Assembly: GCA_020746835.1 (NCBI GenBank)
Contig: JAGPNK010000001.1
Span: forward strand, 1,054,001 to 1,118,000
Length of the DNA stretch: 64,000 bases
Direction: 5' to 3'
Source of the DNA: Stachybotrys elegans
Lineage: Eukaryota; Ascomycota; Sordariomycetes; Hypocreales; Stachybotryaceae
Below, piece by piece: positions 38,452-50,426 of this stretch; positions within the stretch are counted from its first letter, which is position 1; every line of letters starts with the position of its first letter. The notes under the pieces are model-generated. The model did no database searches, had not been told where the DNA came from, and saw only the letters and a list, made by a program, of their open reading frames with translations. Position numbers and translations under genes: made by a program.

Positions 38452-41400
38452 CTTTCTTGCTTTGCCTCAGTTTGGCAGATGGCGGTTTCGGTTTCAACAC
38501 TATGCCCGCCTTCTTTGTTTCCTTCTATTTCATCAAACACCTTCCAAGGTGGCATCATCAGTGCCTCCTCGGGCGCGCCTAGCAGGCGTGGGCTGTTTGG
38601 AGGGCTTAATGTGGGCGGTCAAGGTGACGAAAAACGGGTAGATGGAGCGAGTAGTGCCTTAGCACACAAGTAGCTACACTTGTGCAGCCTCAAATTCCTG
38701 ACACCGCCTCGACTTGGGTGCTACTCAGTCGTCCGGTTTCTTGGCAGGGCGGTGGTGTCGGCGGAACGGAGTGCTGAGGCAAGAAAGATGATGTACCGTA
38801 TTATATGGATATCATGGCTGGCGTGCCTCCGTTCCGGTGGGCGAGTGACCTCTCCCTCCTCACCATCTTACATCTCACAGCTCGAGCTGGCTATTAGCAG
38901 ATCCCGACGCTAGTTGGCTAGCAATGGAGATAACATGGGAGCTGCGCACGCAGCCATCCATCGTCCCATGTCATCTATGTATACAATCTGCCCACAGCCG
39001 TGGGTGGGCACAGTCCAATAGGCATGTGGTGTTGGCGAAACACGAAGCTTCGGTTTCGGACTTCGACTCGTCCTCATGTTGGCATGCGTCCGAGCGCAGA
39101 CGGACCGCCAAATGTCTCAACTCTTGAGAATCGTGTTACAGGTTTAAGCTCCAATTTGCGCCTGCTGCCCCGTCGAGATCTATCCATTTCTAAATTCATC
39201 AGCTGCCGCGCCAAGGCCTCACGAGGCAGTCAGGGGTAGCCCTCCCAATCCATCCACCTGTGTACCGAGATATCAAAAGCCCCTAGCCTCATCACATCCA
39301 GATCTCGGTACTTCTCTAATAACAGTTTTTCCCTTCTCCTTCATTTCACGCCATGATGAGCGCCCGCTGGGTATCCATCCCATGTGAAGGGATGAACGAT
39401 GCAATCAATATATCGTGTATCGTCCGTAATCTTAATGCCTGTCATCATTCCTGTCTGCATCCCACATCATCCGCCAACGTTGCTTGGCAGTCCGGATGCG
39501 TCCTCCCATCCTGCCATCCGGATGTGCGAAACAATACCGATGATCCAAGGAGTAGATAGCAGACACGGAAGACATACGGCCGTAGAACAGCATTGCCTCA
39601 GAAAGTGTGCGCACGGAGCCAGCCCTCTTGCTCCAAATTCTGAAGTCGTCAGGAATCCCGTCCCACCTGTGCTGAGGCTTCACACGAGATGGGGCCATCT
39701 GTGTGTGGATAAACGCTAGTGTGAGGTGGCTTGAGCAGACGAGAGCCTTTATCGGGACCTCGTGGCTGTTCCCCTTCCATTGGATATGGCACCTTGTTGT
39801 AGAAATCGCCGTTTGCAGCCCCGTTCAGTTTGGATTACAAGTACCTGTAGATAAGTAACGTACTATACGGAGTACCTGGCAGAGGGATCTCGACCTTCAG
39901 TGTGGTGCGTGTCCAGGATACCTACTGACAGATTCGAGATGCTAAAAGTAGTTTTCGTCGTCCAATCAGCAGCCTGCCTTCTCGACTCCGAGGTTACTGC
40001 ATCGCGTCTGTGGGATGAGGAAGGGGTCCGACCGTCTTTCTCCATGAATTCACCGGGTGCCCAAGGTACTTGGAAGACGTGGTAAGAGGTAGATACTAGG
40101 TAGCTAGGTAAGTATTAAACAGCCAGGTGCAACATCGAGGCAACTTAGACAGGTTAGTATTTGACGGGCGCTCTCAAGGCGCTGTATTCCGTACTCCGTA
40201 CCTCGAGGTCATGATTTCTGCACCATCCAACTCTAAAGAATGGATGCGCTACAGGCCATTCGGTGGCGGGATTTGTGGCTTTGGGTGGGGCCTGCCTCGT
40301 GGATGGTAATGTCAATCAAGCTCGGCTAGGCCAAAGCGCAACGCGACTCCCACCACCCATCAAGCCACCCAGAAGCGAATATGGCGGTGGTGATAATGAA
40401 AGTTGGATGGATGAAGCTCCTTGCAACCAGCCTAAGGCACCCATGTATGTACTGATCTACCTCCTTGAAGTTGCCTGAAGAGAGGGTGTGTACGCCGCCT
40501 TCCTCCTTCCCTTTCCACCACTTGCCCCGTGCTCTCATTTGCACTTCCCCACGAAGGTTGAGCCCCCTTCCCCTCACCCTAGTTCCTCGCTACGAGCCCT
40601 TCTAGGCAGCCGAATTAGATCCCTGTAGAGACATTCACGAGCACGGTGCAGGTGCAGGCAAGCTCCCTGGACGTTGGAAAAGCTGGTGGTGACAGAAATA
40701 TTCTAGAACCCTTCGACAGCACCAACTTCAGCTTCGTATCGACCTCAGCAAAACATAACATCAGCCACCACGCCATTTTACATACAACCGCGGCCATGTA
40801 CAACCAAATGCTTGACTCGCGGCCGCCATGAGATATCTATCCCCGGCACTTCATGAATAGCTGGAATGGCATGATGCCAGGGTACAGACAGCTCTGACAC
40901 ATGGCCAAAGAAAACTGCTGCATGCCTGATGCACCACCTTCTGCGATGCAGCGCATGAGCTCTGTCTTTCGACTCAGACCGCCAATCTCGGTTTTTAGGA
41001 AGCCCGCCATTAGCCGTCACGCATGTTGCTATCGCGGCCAAATTAGTACCCGGTGCGCATGGCATGGAACGTGCATTTGTCGATGCCCCAGCTCCCAGTG
41101 GAGAGAGAGACTGTTTGACGTCAGAGGCTTCCATGCTTGCTGTCAAAGGCACGTTGCACTCGCCCCCCGTTCTACTTCTAGTCGCTGTACTTTGACCATG
41201 TGCTGCTGCGGCGGAGCCCAGAGGTTTTTCCGAAGCACCTATCGATTTCGAGCTCTGTGTACATATCGTATACGAGACCAAAGGATAAGATGATCAGCCA
41301 GCCAGGCCTCGGGTCGTGGCATCTTTACGCCTCCGATACGGTTAAAACGCTAATCGCCGTCAGCCCATTTGTCCTAGCGGACGGACCAGGCCACCATGAT

Positions 41401-44400
41401 GGGCCAAGTGGATATGGAGCAAGCCGTCTGGCGTCTGTGGGTTCATAAGGCATGCTTGTGGTGAACGACATCACGTCTTGCGCCTGCAAGAAAGTGCCGG
41501 GCGGCCGACTGGCCATGTTACTGCCTACGATCTTCACATGCAGATATTGGCTCGAAAATGGATACTAATCAGCCAACAGGGGTAACAAACTATCCGACAT
41601 AACATTACACAGGCGTCAATCATAACATCATAGGTACAACCTTACAGGCATAAGTAGGGGCACACCTTGCTCCACTCTTGGCGTAGCTACTGGGCGATTT
41701 AATGTAGAACAGTACAAACAGCCTGTAAATATAGGGTAGGCTCTTCTAGGTTCCATTCTCCTGGTCAAGACTTTCTAGTACCCTAGTAGCTACCTTTAAT
41801 GTGGGTCTAAGTGTGCCTCTACTTATGCCGGATAGGTTGTACCTGTTGAAGTTTAATGGCGAGGCTGCCACACTGGCTTTTTCCGATGCGACGGCGAAGT
41901 GACTGAGGGAACGGCGGCGCATGCACGCCGAAGGCTGCATCCTTTTCGCTCGTCACTGGATTGGCCTTCACATGAGATGTGATTGGATGTCTGGCTACGC
42001 TATTGCCCACTTGTATTAACGTTGTCACGGTCGACAGCAGCATTTCCCGACGCTCGCCTCCGAGCTCTCATCGACTGCCAAGCCGGGCCGTTTCGGCTAT
42101 CCAAGTGAAAAGAAAGAGAAAGAAGAAGAAGAAAAAAAACATTCACCATAAAGAGTTAATATCAGTATATACAGGAAGCAAAAACATGTACCGGGGGCGC
42201 AAAGATAGCCGAGGACACATACCAGGTGCGTATGCCTTTGACGCAGCACTAGCAAGGACCCAGCCGCAGATCATCAACGTTTCCAAAAACAGACGATGAA
42301 ACAAGTGCTCAATCATCCGCGTCGTCTGTCGTTACAGCCACGGCATGTGAAGGTCCAGATCACGACCATTCCTCTTCCTTTTAACAGAGCATCAAGGAAG
42401 TACTAAGTGACCCGCCGGGTATCATGGTGATTTTTCTCTACCAATACTAACTTTTGCGGTCTGCCTCAGCTTGCTCGGTTCATTTGCAGCATGGTGTGAT
42501 GTCTTCACTTGATGATTCAAGCCTGACGTTGCAACACCATAGCAGGTCTATTGGCGCGGATTGACGGCAAGCCTAGTCAAGTGAGGGGGGGCACACAATT
42601 GGTTAGCATCCGGCTACAGAAGCAGATGTGTAATACAATCCGCGGAAGAATATCTACTGGCATTGGAGGCCGCCAACCTTGAGCAGCTGACTGCATAGTT
42701 TCAGCTGGGAACATACTTCGTTGGTGTTTCTTACTTGCTTAGACACAGTGGCAAGAAGGACCAGGCAATGACGGCTGCTGAGGACGAAGATTTTCTCTCG
42801 AGACCAAAGTTTGACGGCTTCTTATCGAGACCGCATCTCTAGGAGTTTCGATCGCATCAATTTTTGCAGAATACGGAGCCACTGGGCTCATGGAACGTAC
42901 ATTTGAAGTGTGCCTTGTTGCCCATCATGTTATGAGTTTGACAGCTCATCCACGATCTGCGGGATAGACATGATACGCTGAAGCGACAAGGGAAGGAGAA
43001 TAATCTGTCCTCAACGTTTCGGCACATCCTCTCAGGTACTGATCGCGGGATGCCCTGATACAAGTGTATCTGAGATGTCCAAATTTGAGAATGATCGGTG
43101 ACGCACTTGCATGCTGTATTGGGGGTTATGCATGTTGCCCATCCCACGTGTCCCCGATCATGGACACGGATGGCAAAGAAGGGGTCTTGTACGTTATCGG
43201 CAAGACGATTCCAGTGGCCGGCGCCCTTGCATATCGATGTTCCAGTCCCCAGGAGCCGGGCAAAGTACTTGTATTGTGGCGCCTGTGCCTACCGTCTGAG
43301 GTTGAGAGAGTAAAGTTCAAGACAATGATTCAGAAGGGGCCCGAGTCATGGGATCGAAGGGATGGGGGTTTGTGGCAAACCGGGGGGCAATAAGCTTGTC
43401 GTTAAGCTTGGCTCAGTCAAGAGAAGCCTATGTGTCAAACAACCAAATAACCGGGGACGAGATGCTAATCATGCTAATCCAGCAATGAGCAGGTAGATAG
43501 ATAGATAAGAAAACAGTCAGTGTTGCTGTTGACATGTTGTCAAGTTAGCATGTTGCGCGGTTGCATCTGGTAGCAATTATCCTGCCTACCCTGGAGGAGT
43601 CAGTACGAGGAGGCAGGCGACGATAAGATAAAGGGAGAGAGGAAGGAAAGTCGGTGCATCCATCCATCGACCCTTGATTCCTACGCCTGATGCCTGTTGC
43701 TCAGACGCATGGGTTTCTGCCGCCAGGTAAATCTGGTAAATATCATTATTCACCAGGACTGATACTGGCTGGGCCAAGCAACACTCCCTGCCCCCTCCTC
43801 TCACATAAGCAGGTGCCCTCGAAAAAAAGAATTAAAAGAAATAAAAAGGTGTACGACTGTCCCTGGATGACGATACATTGAAACGAGCTTTCCTACGGCA
43901 CAACTGGATTCGAAACTCTGCCCCCCCCCCCCGCCCTCGCCTCCGTCTCTGTGTGTTTCTATTGACAGAAACACGCGAGCTCGAAGAGACGACAGGTAAT
44001 ACCGTACGCACGCAGGTCGTGCGCTGTGCCGCCGCTGGGTCTGGAAGGGCTGGGCGTTGCAGGGGATCCCAGGACCCCATTTATCATCATCCTCGTCCCG
44101 TCCAGAGCAGAGAGTCTCGGCACCGGCATCACGAACCGGGCCTTGCTGCAGCATCCGCTTACCTATTACCCAACTAATTAAGGCTACCTTTGTCCCGGCC
44201 AGCTGGCAGACACGACACCCCCTTCAAAGTCGGATCCCACCGCCATCTCTCTGACCGCTCGCTCTCCGCCGCCGAGTCTCCCTCCCCCCGGTCGTGGAAA
44301 GGCACGTTGTCGACGTCTGCAAGAGCTGTCGTCTAATAAACCTTTGTACATATCCATCTGATTGGCCCCACGACGAACCCCCGGCGCTACTGTCCTCTTC

Positions 44401-44704
44401 CTCCAAACTTTCCTACTAGTCAGCCATACTACTATCCGCCTACCTATTCTAGGGTGCCATCAACCGCCCCTCCACCGAGCAAGGACCCTGTAGCCCCCAA
44501 GCAGAATTCGAATTGCTCCTCGACCCTCCCCCGATACGCAGCCGGCCTGAGAGACACCTTCAACGAATATCCACGCGCCCAGAACCACCCAGGAGGCGCT
44601 GGCCGCTCGCTACCCTCTGGGCGACCCAAGTCCTCTGAGCCTCCTGTCTTACCTCTCTCCCCTTTTCCGCTGCCTTCCCCCCTCTGTAGCGAGCATCGCC
44701 AGCC

Positions 44705-47179
44705 ATGAGCTCCGACGAGTCCAACGACGCCAACCTCTCGGCCAGCGCGGCCAGCGCGGCCGTCCCGCCTCCCGCTCCGTCTCCTCTGCTTCCCATAACG
44801 CCCTCCAAGGCAGGCTTCACGCCATTGGTCGCCGTCGTCGACTTTCACCATGCCAGGGGACCTGAGGTCGAAGCTTGGTATGGCGTCGAGGAGGGGTTTG
44901 ACCCCGCGGTCGAGTTCGGTTGGGGTCTGCTGCCCTTCATGGCCCTGAGCGACGGCGCACACGCGTGAGTCCTCTCCTATGCCCATCTGCCTCTTCTTCG
45001 TCCGTCCGCTGACCTTGTGGCAGATCCGAGGAGGACTTCTCCTACTTTACCCTCCTGCGGCCCCAGACGGGCGAAGAGCCCGCCACCTCCCTCTTCGGCA
45101 TCGCATGCACGAGGCAGCTCGACTCGTCCCAGCTCATCAACCGACCGGCCGACGTAACCCGATCTACGGTGCAAAAGGCCGTTGTCGTCATCGCCGACTC
45201 GCCTCAGTTCTTTGGCATGCTGCGCGAGCGCATGAGCATCGTCACACAAGCCTGGTTCGCCCAGCGCGACTTCGCCGATGCCGAGATCCTGCGAAGGTTT
45301 CAGGAGAGCCTGGCCGACGAGAAGCGCAGGGGAGCGCTGCAAGAGGAGGCGTCCCGAGACCAGCATCTCGGAATGAGTCTCCGCGAGCTCATCCACGAGT
45401 TCAAGTGGCAGACCTTGGTCCTGCTCAAGTCCTGCCTCCTTCAACCCAAGGTAAGAGAAACGCGGGCTTCTGAATCGGGGCTCCTCCAATTGCACTCGCT
45501 AATCTCCCTCTGCCTGAACAGATGCTCTTCTTCGGAACCCGCTGCGATCGGCTTTGCATGGTGCAATTTTCCCTTATTTCTTTAATACCCGGTCTCATAC
45601 GCAACCTCCAAGACTGCGCCGACCCCGAGCTCAACTCCTACGAGCAGAAGCTGTCGCGCCCGACGAGTCTGCAGAGTAGTAATCGCAGCTCGCTCCTAAC
45701 GTTTATGGGACTGCCCTTGCAAATATTCGGCAAGGTACGTCTTGCTCTGGCAGAACAGTAGATGCGTGTGTGAGGCGGGATCCTGACAACGGTGCACAGG
45801 GCAGTTTGTTTGGACCTTATACCCCTTTGCAACAGCTTGACGTTCTTGCAGACTTTGGCACCAAGTCGTACATTGTTGGCAGCACAAACTCGCTGCTTCT
45901 GCAGCAAAAGGACCGCTACAGCGATATCCTCATCAACCTGGACGAGAACACAGTAACCATCACATCCACCTCATTGAAACAAGCCGTGGGGCTCACGGCC
46001 GCCGACCGGAGATGGATCGACTTCCTCACTCAGGAGATCAATGATACCTGGGACGAGGCCAACCCGAGCCGACCCAACACCCTCGGCTACCGGGGAAGCG
46101 AAGAGTTTATCAGATCGCAGTTTGAGGCCTACATCCTCGGTCTCATCTCCTCGGTCAAGTACCACAAGTACCTCTCGCAGAGTGTCAAGACGTCCGACGC
46201 CGAGGTGGACCCTGCCATCGACTTTGGCCTGCATTGGGTCGAGGCCTGGATGCGAACCGAGAACTACCGCATGTGGGACACCAACACGGATGAGAACCTC
46301 TTTGCCGTCTCGGAGCCCAAGCACCCCTGCGCCGGTGGCCTGACCATCGACGACATCCAGCGCCACATCTCGGAGCAGGTCAAGGATCTGCACCTCGACG
46401 AGCGCCTCGCCCAGGGCCGCGACATGCTGGGCCGCAACCTTGCCGCCGGCCGCGAAAAGGCCTCGAGCGTCTTCAACAAGCTCTACTCGGACGTCGAGTA
46501 CCTCCGCGAGTCCCAGCGCCGCCGTGCCGAGGAGGCCCGCGGCCAGCAGGGCAAGCCGACGCCGACCACCGGCGAAAAGGCCGGTGCACCCAGCGACCCC
46601 GCCAACACCCCGATGCCCATTGACCTGACCAAGGCGCAGCAGTCGGTCAGCGCCGTGGGCGCCAAGGCTGGGGCCTTCATGTCCAGCTGGGCCTCGTGGG
46701 CGGGCGAGCGCCGCAAGACGGGCGGCTGGGGCGGCGGCTGGGGCAAGAAGTCCAAGTCGGAGTACACCGACTCGGCGCCCGCCAGCCCCATCGACAAGGA
46801 CTACCAGATGATCCAGTCGCCGGGCCCGCGCGCCTCCTCGCACGACGGCAACAACGCCGCAAGGCCCCTGACCCAGGAGAGCTTCAGCGAGAGCATCCTC
46901 TCGGGCCGCAGCTCCATGAGCGCCACGCGAGACGCTGACCATGACTTACCTTCCACAGTCCGGAAAGTGGACTATGACGACGACGACGACGACGACGACT
47001 ATGACTATGACAATGTCAATGGCAAGGATGTGAAGCCGCCAGCTGCACCACCTGCTCCGTCTAAAGCGGCAGAGGCGGCTCCAGCTGCAGCAGGCAAAGA
47101 GTTGGACAAGCCAGACGACGATGGATTTAAAAATGTAGACATTAGGGATTCAAAGGACGATAAACCAGTGGACAAGTAG
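44705..47179 (+). CDS. Avl9-like late secretory pathway protein
   Basis: Homologue of yeast Avl9, a DENN-related protein needed for exocytic traffic from the Golgi. Four exons (44705-44964, 45024-45450, 45522-45734, 45800-47179) give 759 residues. Recognisable parts are VAVVDFHHARGPEVE near residue 43, which opens the Avl9 domain, the FGWGLLPFMALSDGAHASEEDFSYF segment over the first junction (shown in part here only to mark it), FGIACTRQL, and an HWVEAW segment further on. The C-terminal 300 residues are low complexity: Ala/Pro/Ser-rich, with WGGGWGKK near 46735, a run of eight Asp at about 46977-47000, and a charged tail. This tail is the fast-evolving part of the protein. The next ATGs upstream are in other frames, and the chosen one follows a pyrimidine-rich leader. 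Confidence 0.88.
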
Positions 47180-47868
47180 CACCGTACCATAGGCCTGTAA
47201 TGAAGAAAGTAGTAAAGACGCACGCGGCAAAAGTCGATTGCTAGCTACACTGGTACTCGCGGGTGACGGGAGCGATGGGAGCACATGCCCTGCTTGTTGT
47301 GAAGGGGAGACGTTTGTTATCATTAACCGTTATTCCTAACCCTTGCATAGAGAAACCATTTGCCCTCTCTCTCTCTCCTCGCATCTCACACTGGCCCTCC
47401 CTCCAAAAGCAGAACTTGGAAGCCATTGCCGGGTTGCTTTGTGTTCGTGAGGCCCGCTGTGAGCCCGCTGCCCAAAAAAAGTGTGTGCGTTTGATGCTTG
47501 ATCTGCCGTTTTATATATAAACATGATGGAAAAACCCCACGCTCCCTTCCCACGCTTCCAAACGTGTGCAAGGGGGAACAAGTAAGAAACAGAGAATCCC
47601 CAGTAAAGATTCAGAAATATCTAAGGATGAAAACCAGGCAACCCAAGGCTCCCAGTCCGTCCTGCCCGCTGGACTCGAAGATCTAGTAACCGTCCGTCCC
47701 GCTCTTCCCGCCCATTCTTTCCTCCCGTTATATTGCCTCTGTTCGAAGACCGATGAGCGACGCTTGAAAGAAGATGATGATGTCATGCGCCATACATTGC
47801 CATTCTCGGGGTAGCAGCATGTTCACGGAATGCTGCCTCCCCTGCGATGAGAGCAAACGGCTTGAAGC
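47180..47868. other. Intergenic, convergent 3' ends
   Basis: The Avl9-like and cullin genes end toward each other here. A few short chance frames are present; no gene or notable repeat is seen. Confidence 0.5.
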
Positions 47869-50426
47869 TTATGCCAAGTAGCCCAATTCGTCGTCATCAA
47901 GTCGCTCGAGATACTCCTTGTCGAGAAGGATTTCAATACACTTCTTGATGTCGCCGACCTTTGGCATGAACCGAGACCGGATCTGGTTGATCGTCTCGCT
48001 CATAAGTTGCGTGTGCTTCATCTTCTTGCGGGCCTTCATGATGCGGACAATGGCAGACTAGGAAGGGAGCATGTTAGCACGTGCTTGGAAGTAATGAATG
48101 CGGCGTCGTGTAGGCTTACCTGGAGAACCAGTTTACGATCTTCCTCAATGGTCTTGTTTGTCTCAGCCTCCTCCTGCTTGGCCTCCTTGACACCTCCCAA
48201 GTTCAGATTCACGCGAATCTTCTTGCTCTTGAAGTCGTAGTTGAGCCGGAACGTCTGACCGGATCCCGGTTTGTCACTACTGCCACTCATGAGCAACACC
48301 TTGGCCTTGAGGATGACAGATATGGCCTGATCCAACACCTCGCCACTGAGCTGGGTCGCGGCCACGATGTCGTCGTATGAGTAAGAGTCTTTTTCGTTGA
48401 AGAGAAGGAGTATTGCCATTTGGTAAATCGACACTTGGAAAGTGTAGGGTGTCTTGCTGTTCTTGCAGTAGCCGGCCTTGATCTCGCCCTTGCACAGATG
48501 CCACAGCCACGTCAGCTTGCGGCCATCGTGCTTGTGCTTGTAGAACTTCATGAACCGCTCAATCTCGGTCGAGATCTCAGGAGGCGGGTTGAAGTTGGTG
48601 CTGGGGGGCGTCAGCGGCCAGAAGCCGGTACCCAGGATGGAAAAGGTCGAGTCCATGGGCTTGCTGTAGTCGACCTTGTCGAGGTGATCGCGGAACTCCT
48701 TGTTCAGGTCCTTGGAGATCTGCATGTCCTGGAACATGCGCTGGAGCTTGTTGGTGTATTCGAAACCGCATGCTTCCTTCAGCTTGCTGATCATGCTGGT
48801 CTCTGCATCATCCGAAGAAGAGTTGCTGTGAACAAGACGTCGGGCCAGCATGCGCGAGTAGAATTTCTGGAAGACGTCCTTGTCCTCGATGTATTTGAAG
48901 ACGGTCATGATCTGGGTCAGTGTCTTTTCCAGTTCCGCCTCCTCGATGCTGGTGCTGCTCTTTCGTAGAAGGACATCGGTATACTTGGCCAGCAGCTCGG
49001 GCGACTTGTTGGAGCCAGATTTGCACACCTCGTTCCGGTTCACGAATTCCCTGCAGGCGTTGTCCAGGGAGCGCGTGAACTCGGGCTCGTCGTTGAAAGC
49101 TCGCTTCACCAGACCCTGGTACTGGGTGTGTATCTCAAGAAGAGCATCGACGTAAACTTTGGGCTCGAGCTTGTCGCCTTCTGAGGATTGAACCTTCTTC
49201 ACAGCAGCGAGACCGGCATTTCTGACGTGCGTCTCGAAGCGAGTTCTGAGGGGCTCGAGGCCGTCGGGGATGCGGGACAGAAGACTGTACATTCTCGCCA
49301 TGTCCTCCTCGCGGTCGTTGTCCAGGAGGATCTGAAACTCCTCCCGCAGGAGGCCGGCGTGGTCTGCAATCAAAGCCTGGTTGCACGTCTTTTTGAGGGT
49401 GAGAGCGATGTCTGGGTGGAGGTACATGTTGACCCTCTCCTCTTCCTCGGCCAGTCGAGTCTCGGCCTTCTTCATGTACTCGACAACGCTGTTCTCGGCC
49501 ACAAACTGCTTGGATTCCGTCTGGTAGAACTCCTTGGTGGCGTTGAGGAAAGGGCGTTCAAAGTGGTAGCGATAGACGTCGGTCGTCGACTTGGTAGGGT
49601 CGGATTCGTCCATACCGAGCGAGACAAACGAGTCAACAACCTGCTTGATACGCCCGTGCTCTATCGTTTCGCCGTTCCTCTGCTTCTCGACCAGCTTCAA
49701 GACGGCATCCATGACCTTTTCCGAGACTTGCTCGAAAAGGACCTTGCGCCATTGGACCAAGTGTAGAGTATAGACGTCGTAGATGTACTTCTTCCCTTCG
49801 TCAATCTCCCGCTTGACCCAATGTCTGTTCAGATATCGGAAGAGATGGTGAATGTATTTCGCCGCGGTGGTGTAGCGACCCCATTCTTTGATGTAGAATG
49901 ACAGGAGAGCCTCGTCGGCGTGTGACTTGGATTGCTCGACGAGGTGTGACAGGTGCCTCTGCAAGTAGTCGATGAGCTTGTTGTAGAGCTCCTCGCCAAG
50001 AAGATGCGCTGGGGGGGGGGTCATGATCGTCAGCAGTGCAATCATTAGTGGCGCGATGGATTCAGATATCAAGACATACCGCCGCGTTGGTGAGAGTGCG
50101 TGGCAGGGCCAGTGGTGCCGACGGCCTTTTGGGCCGTGCAAAAGTTGTGGACAGCACTAGAAGAGAGAGGTGAGCATGGATTCATGGCATCAAGAAGCTT
50201 GGTGGAACGAACGTATAGACGCCCATGTACATCTGCATGTCGATGCCTTGCTCAAGGTCGGTTATGACGCGCGTGATGCCCTTCTCGAGATAAGCCCATC
50301 TGTGACACGTTAGCCCGTCATGGCTTCCACAGGTCAAGCCTTGGGTGCGTAGACCAACGTTGCAACAATATCTTCCTTGTTCGGCACGGGTGGCATCTGA
50401 CTCGGGGGGAGCGTCCGGGTCGCCAT
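47869..50426 (-). CDS. Cullin-1 (SCF ubiquitin ligase scaffold)
   Basis: Scaffold of SCF ubiquitin ligases: its N terminus binds Skp1 and F-box proteins, its C terminus binds the RING protein Rbx1. Five exons: 50426-50359, 50299-50213, 50156-50080, 50008-48120, 48057-47869; 769 residues, the usual Cul1 size. The three short 5' exons rebuild the TWAYLEKGI and [12 protein letters not shown] segments, typical of Cul1 rather than Cul3 or Cul4. The cullin-homology region includes [23 protein letters not shown] and a winged-helix end. [16 protein letters not shown] near the C terminus contains the neddylation site, most likely Lys715. The chain ends in YLA, as expected for the family. Intron 3 (50009-50079) ends in a C-rich acceptor that includes a run of C, which makes base-calling there worth noting. 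Homologues are called culA or CDC53. Confidence 0.95.

Larger units (their letters stand above)
36176..44704. other. 8.5 kb region without a convincing gene
   Basis: This lies between the divergent G-alpha and Avl9-like genes. Open frames (longest about 199 codons at 36147-36746, 176 at 37970-38500 and 167 at 40778-41281) have no domain, biased low-complexity composition and competing frames on the other strand. I found no chain of exons with good splice signals and a recognisable protein. It contains a compound microsatellite (37055-37136), C and T homopolymers, and dense GGTA/TACC words at 37200-37450 and 39830-40200. No tRNA or rRNA was seen. Long non-coding transcripts, very fast-evolving genes or decayed elements cannot be excluded. 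Confidence 0.55.

Noticed and set aside
37970..38500. Minus-strand frame of 176 codons
   Set aside because: It starts in the homopolymer region, has overlapping frames of similar length, and has no family resemblance.
40778..41281. Minus-strand frame of 167 codons in the gene-free stretch
   Set aside because: A plus-strand frame of 130 codons covers the same bases, composition is uneven, and no motif or splice partners were found.
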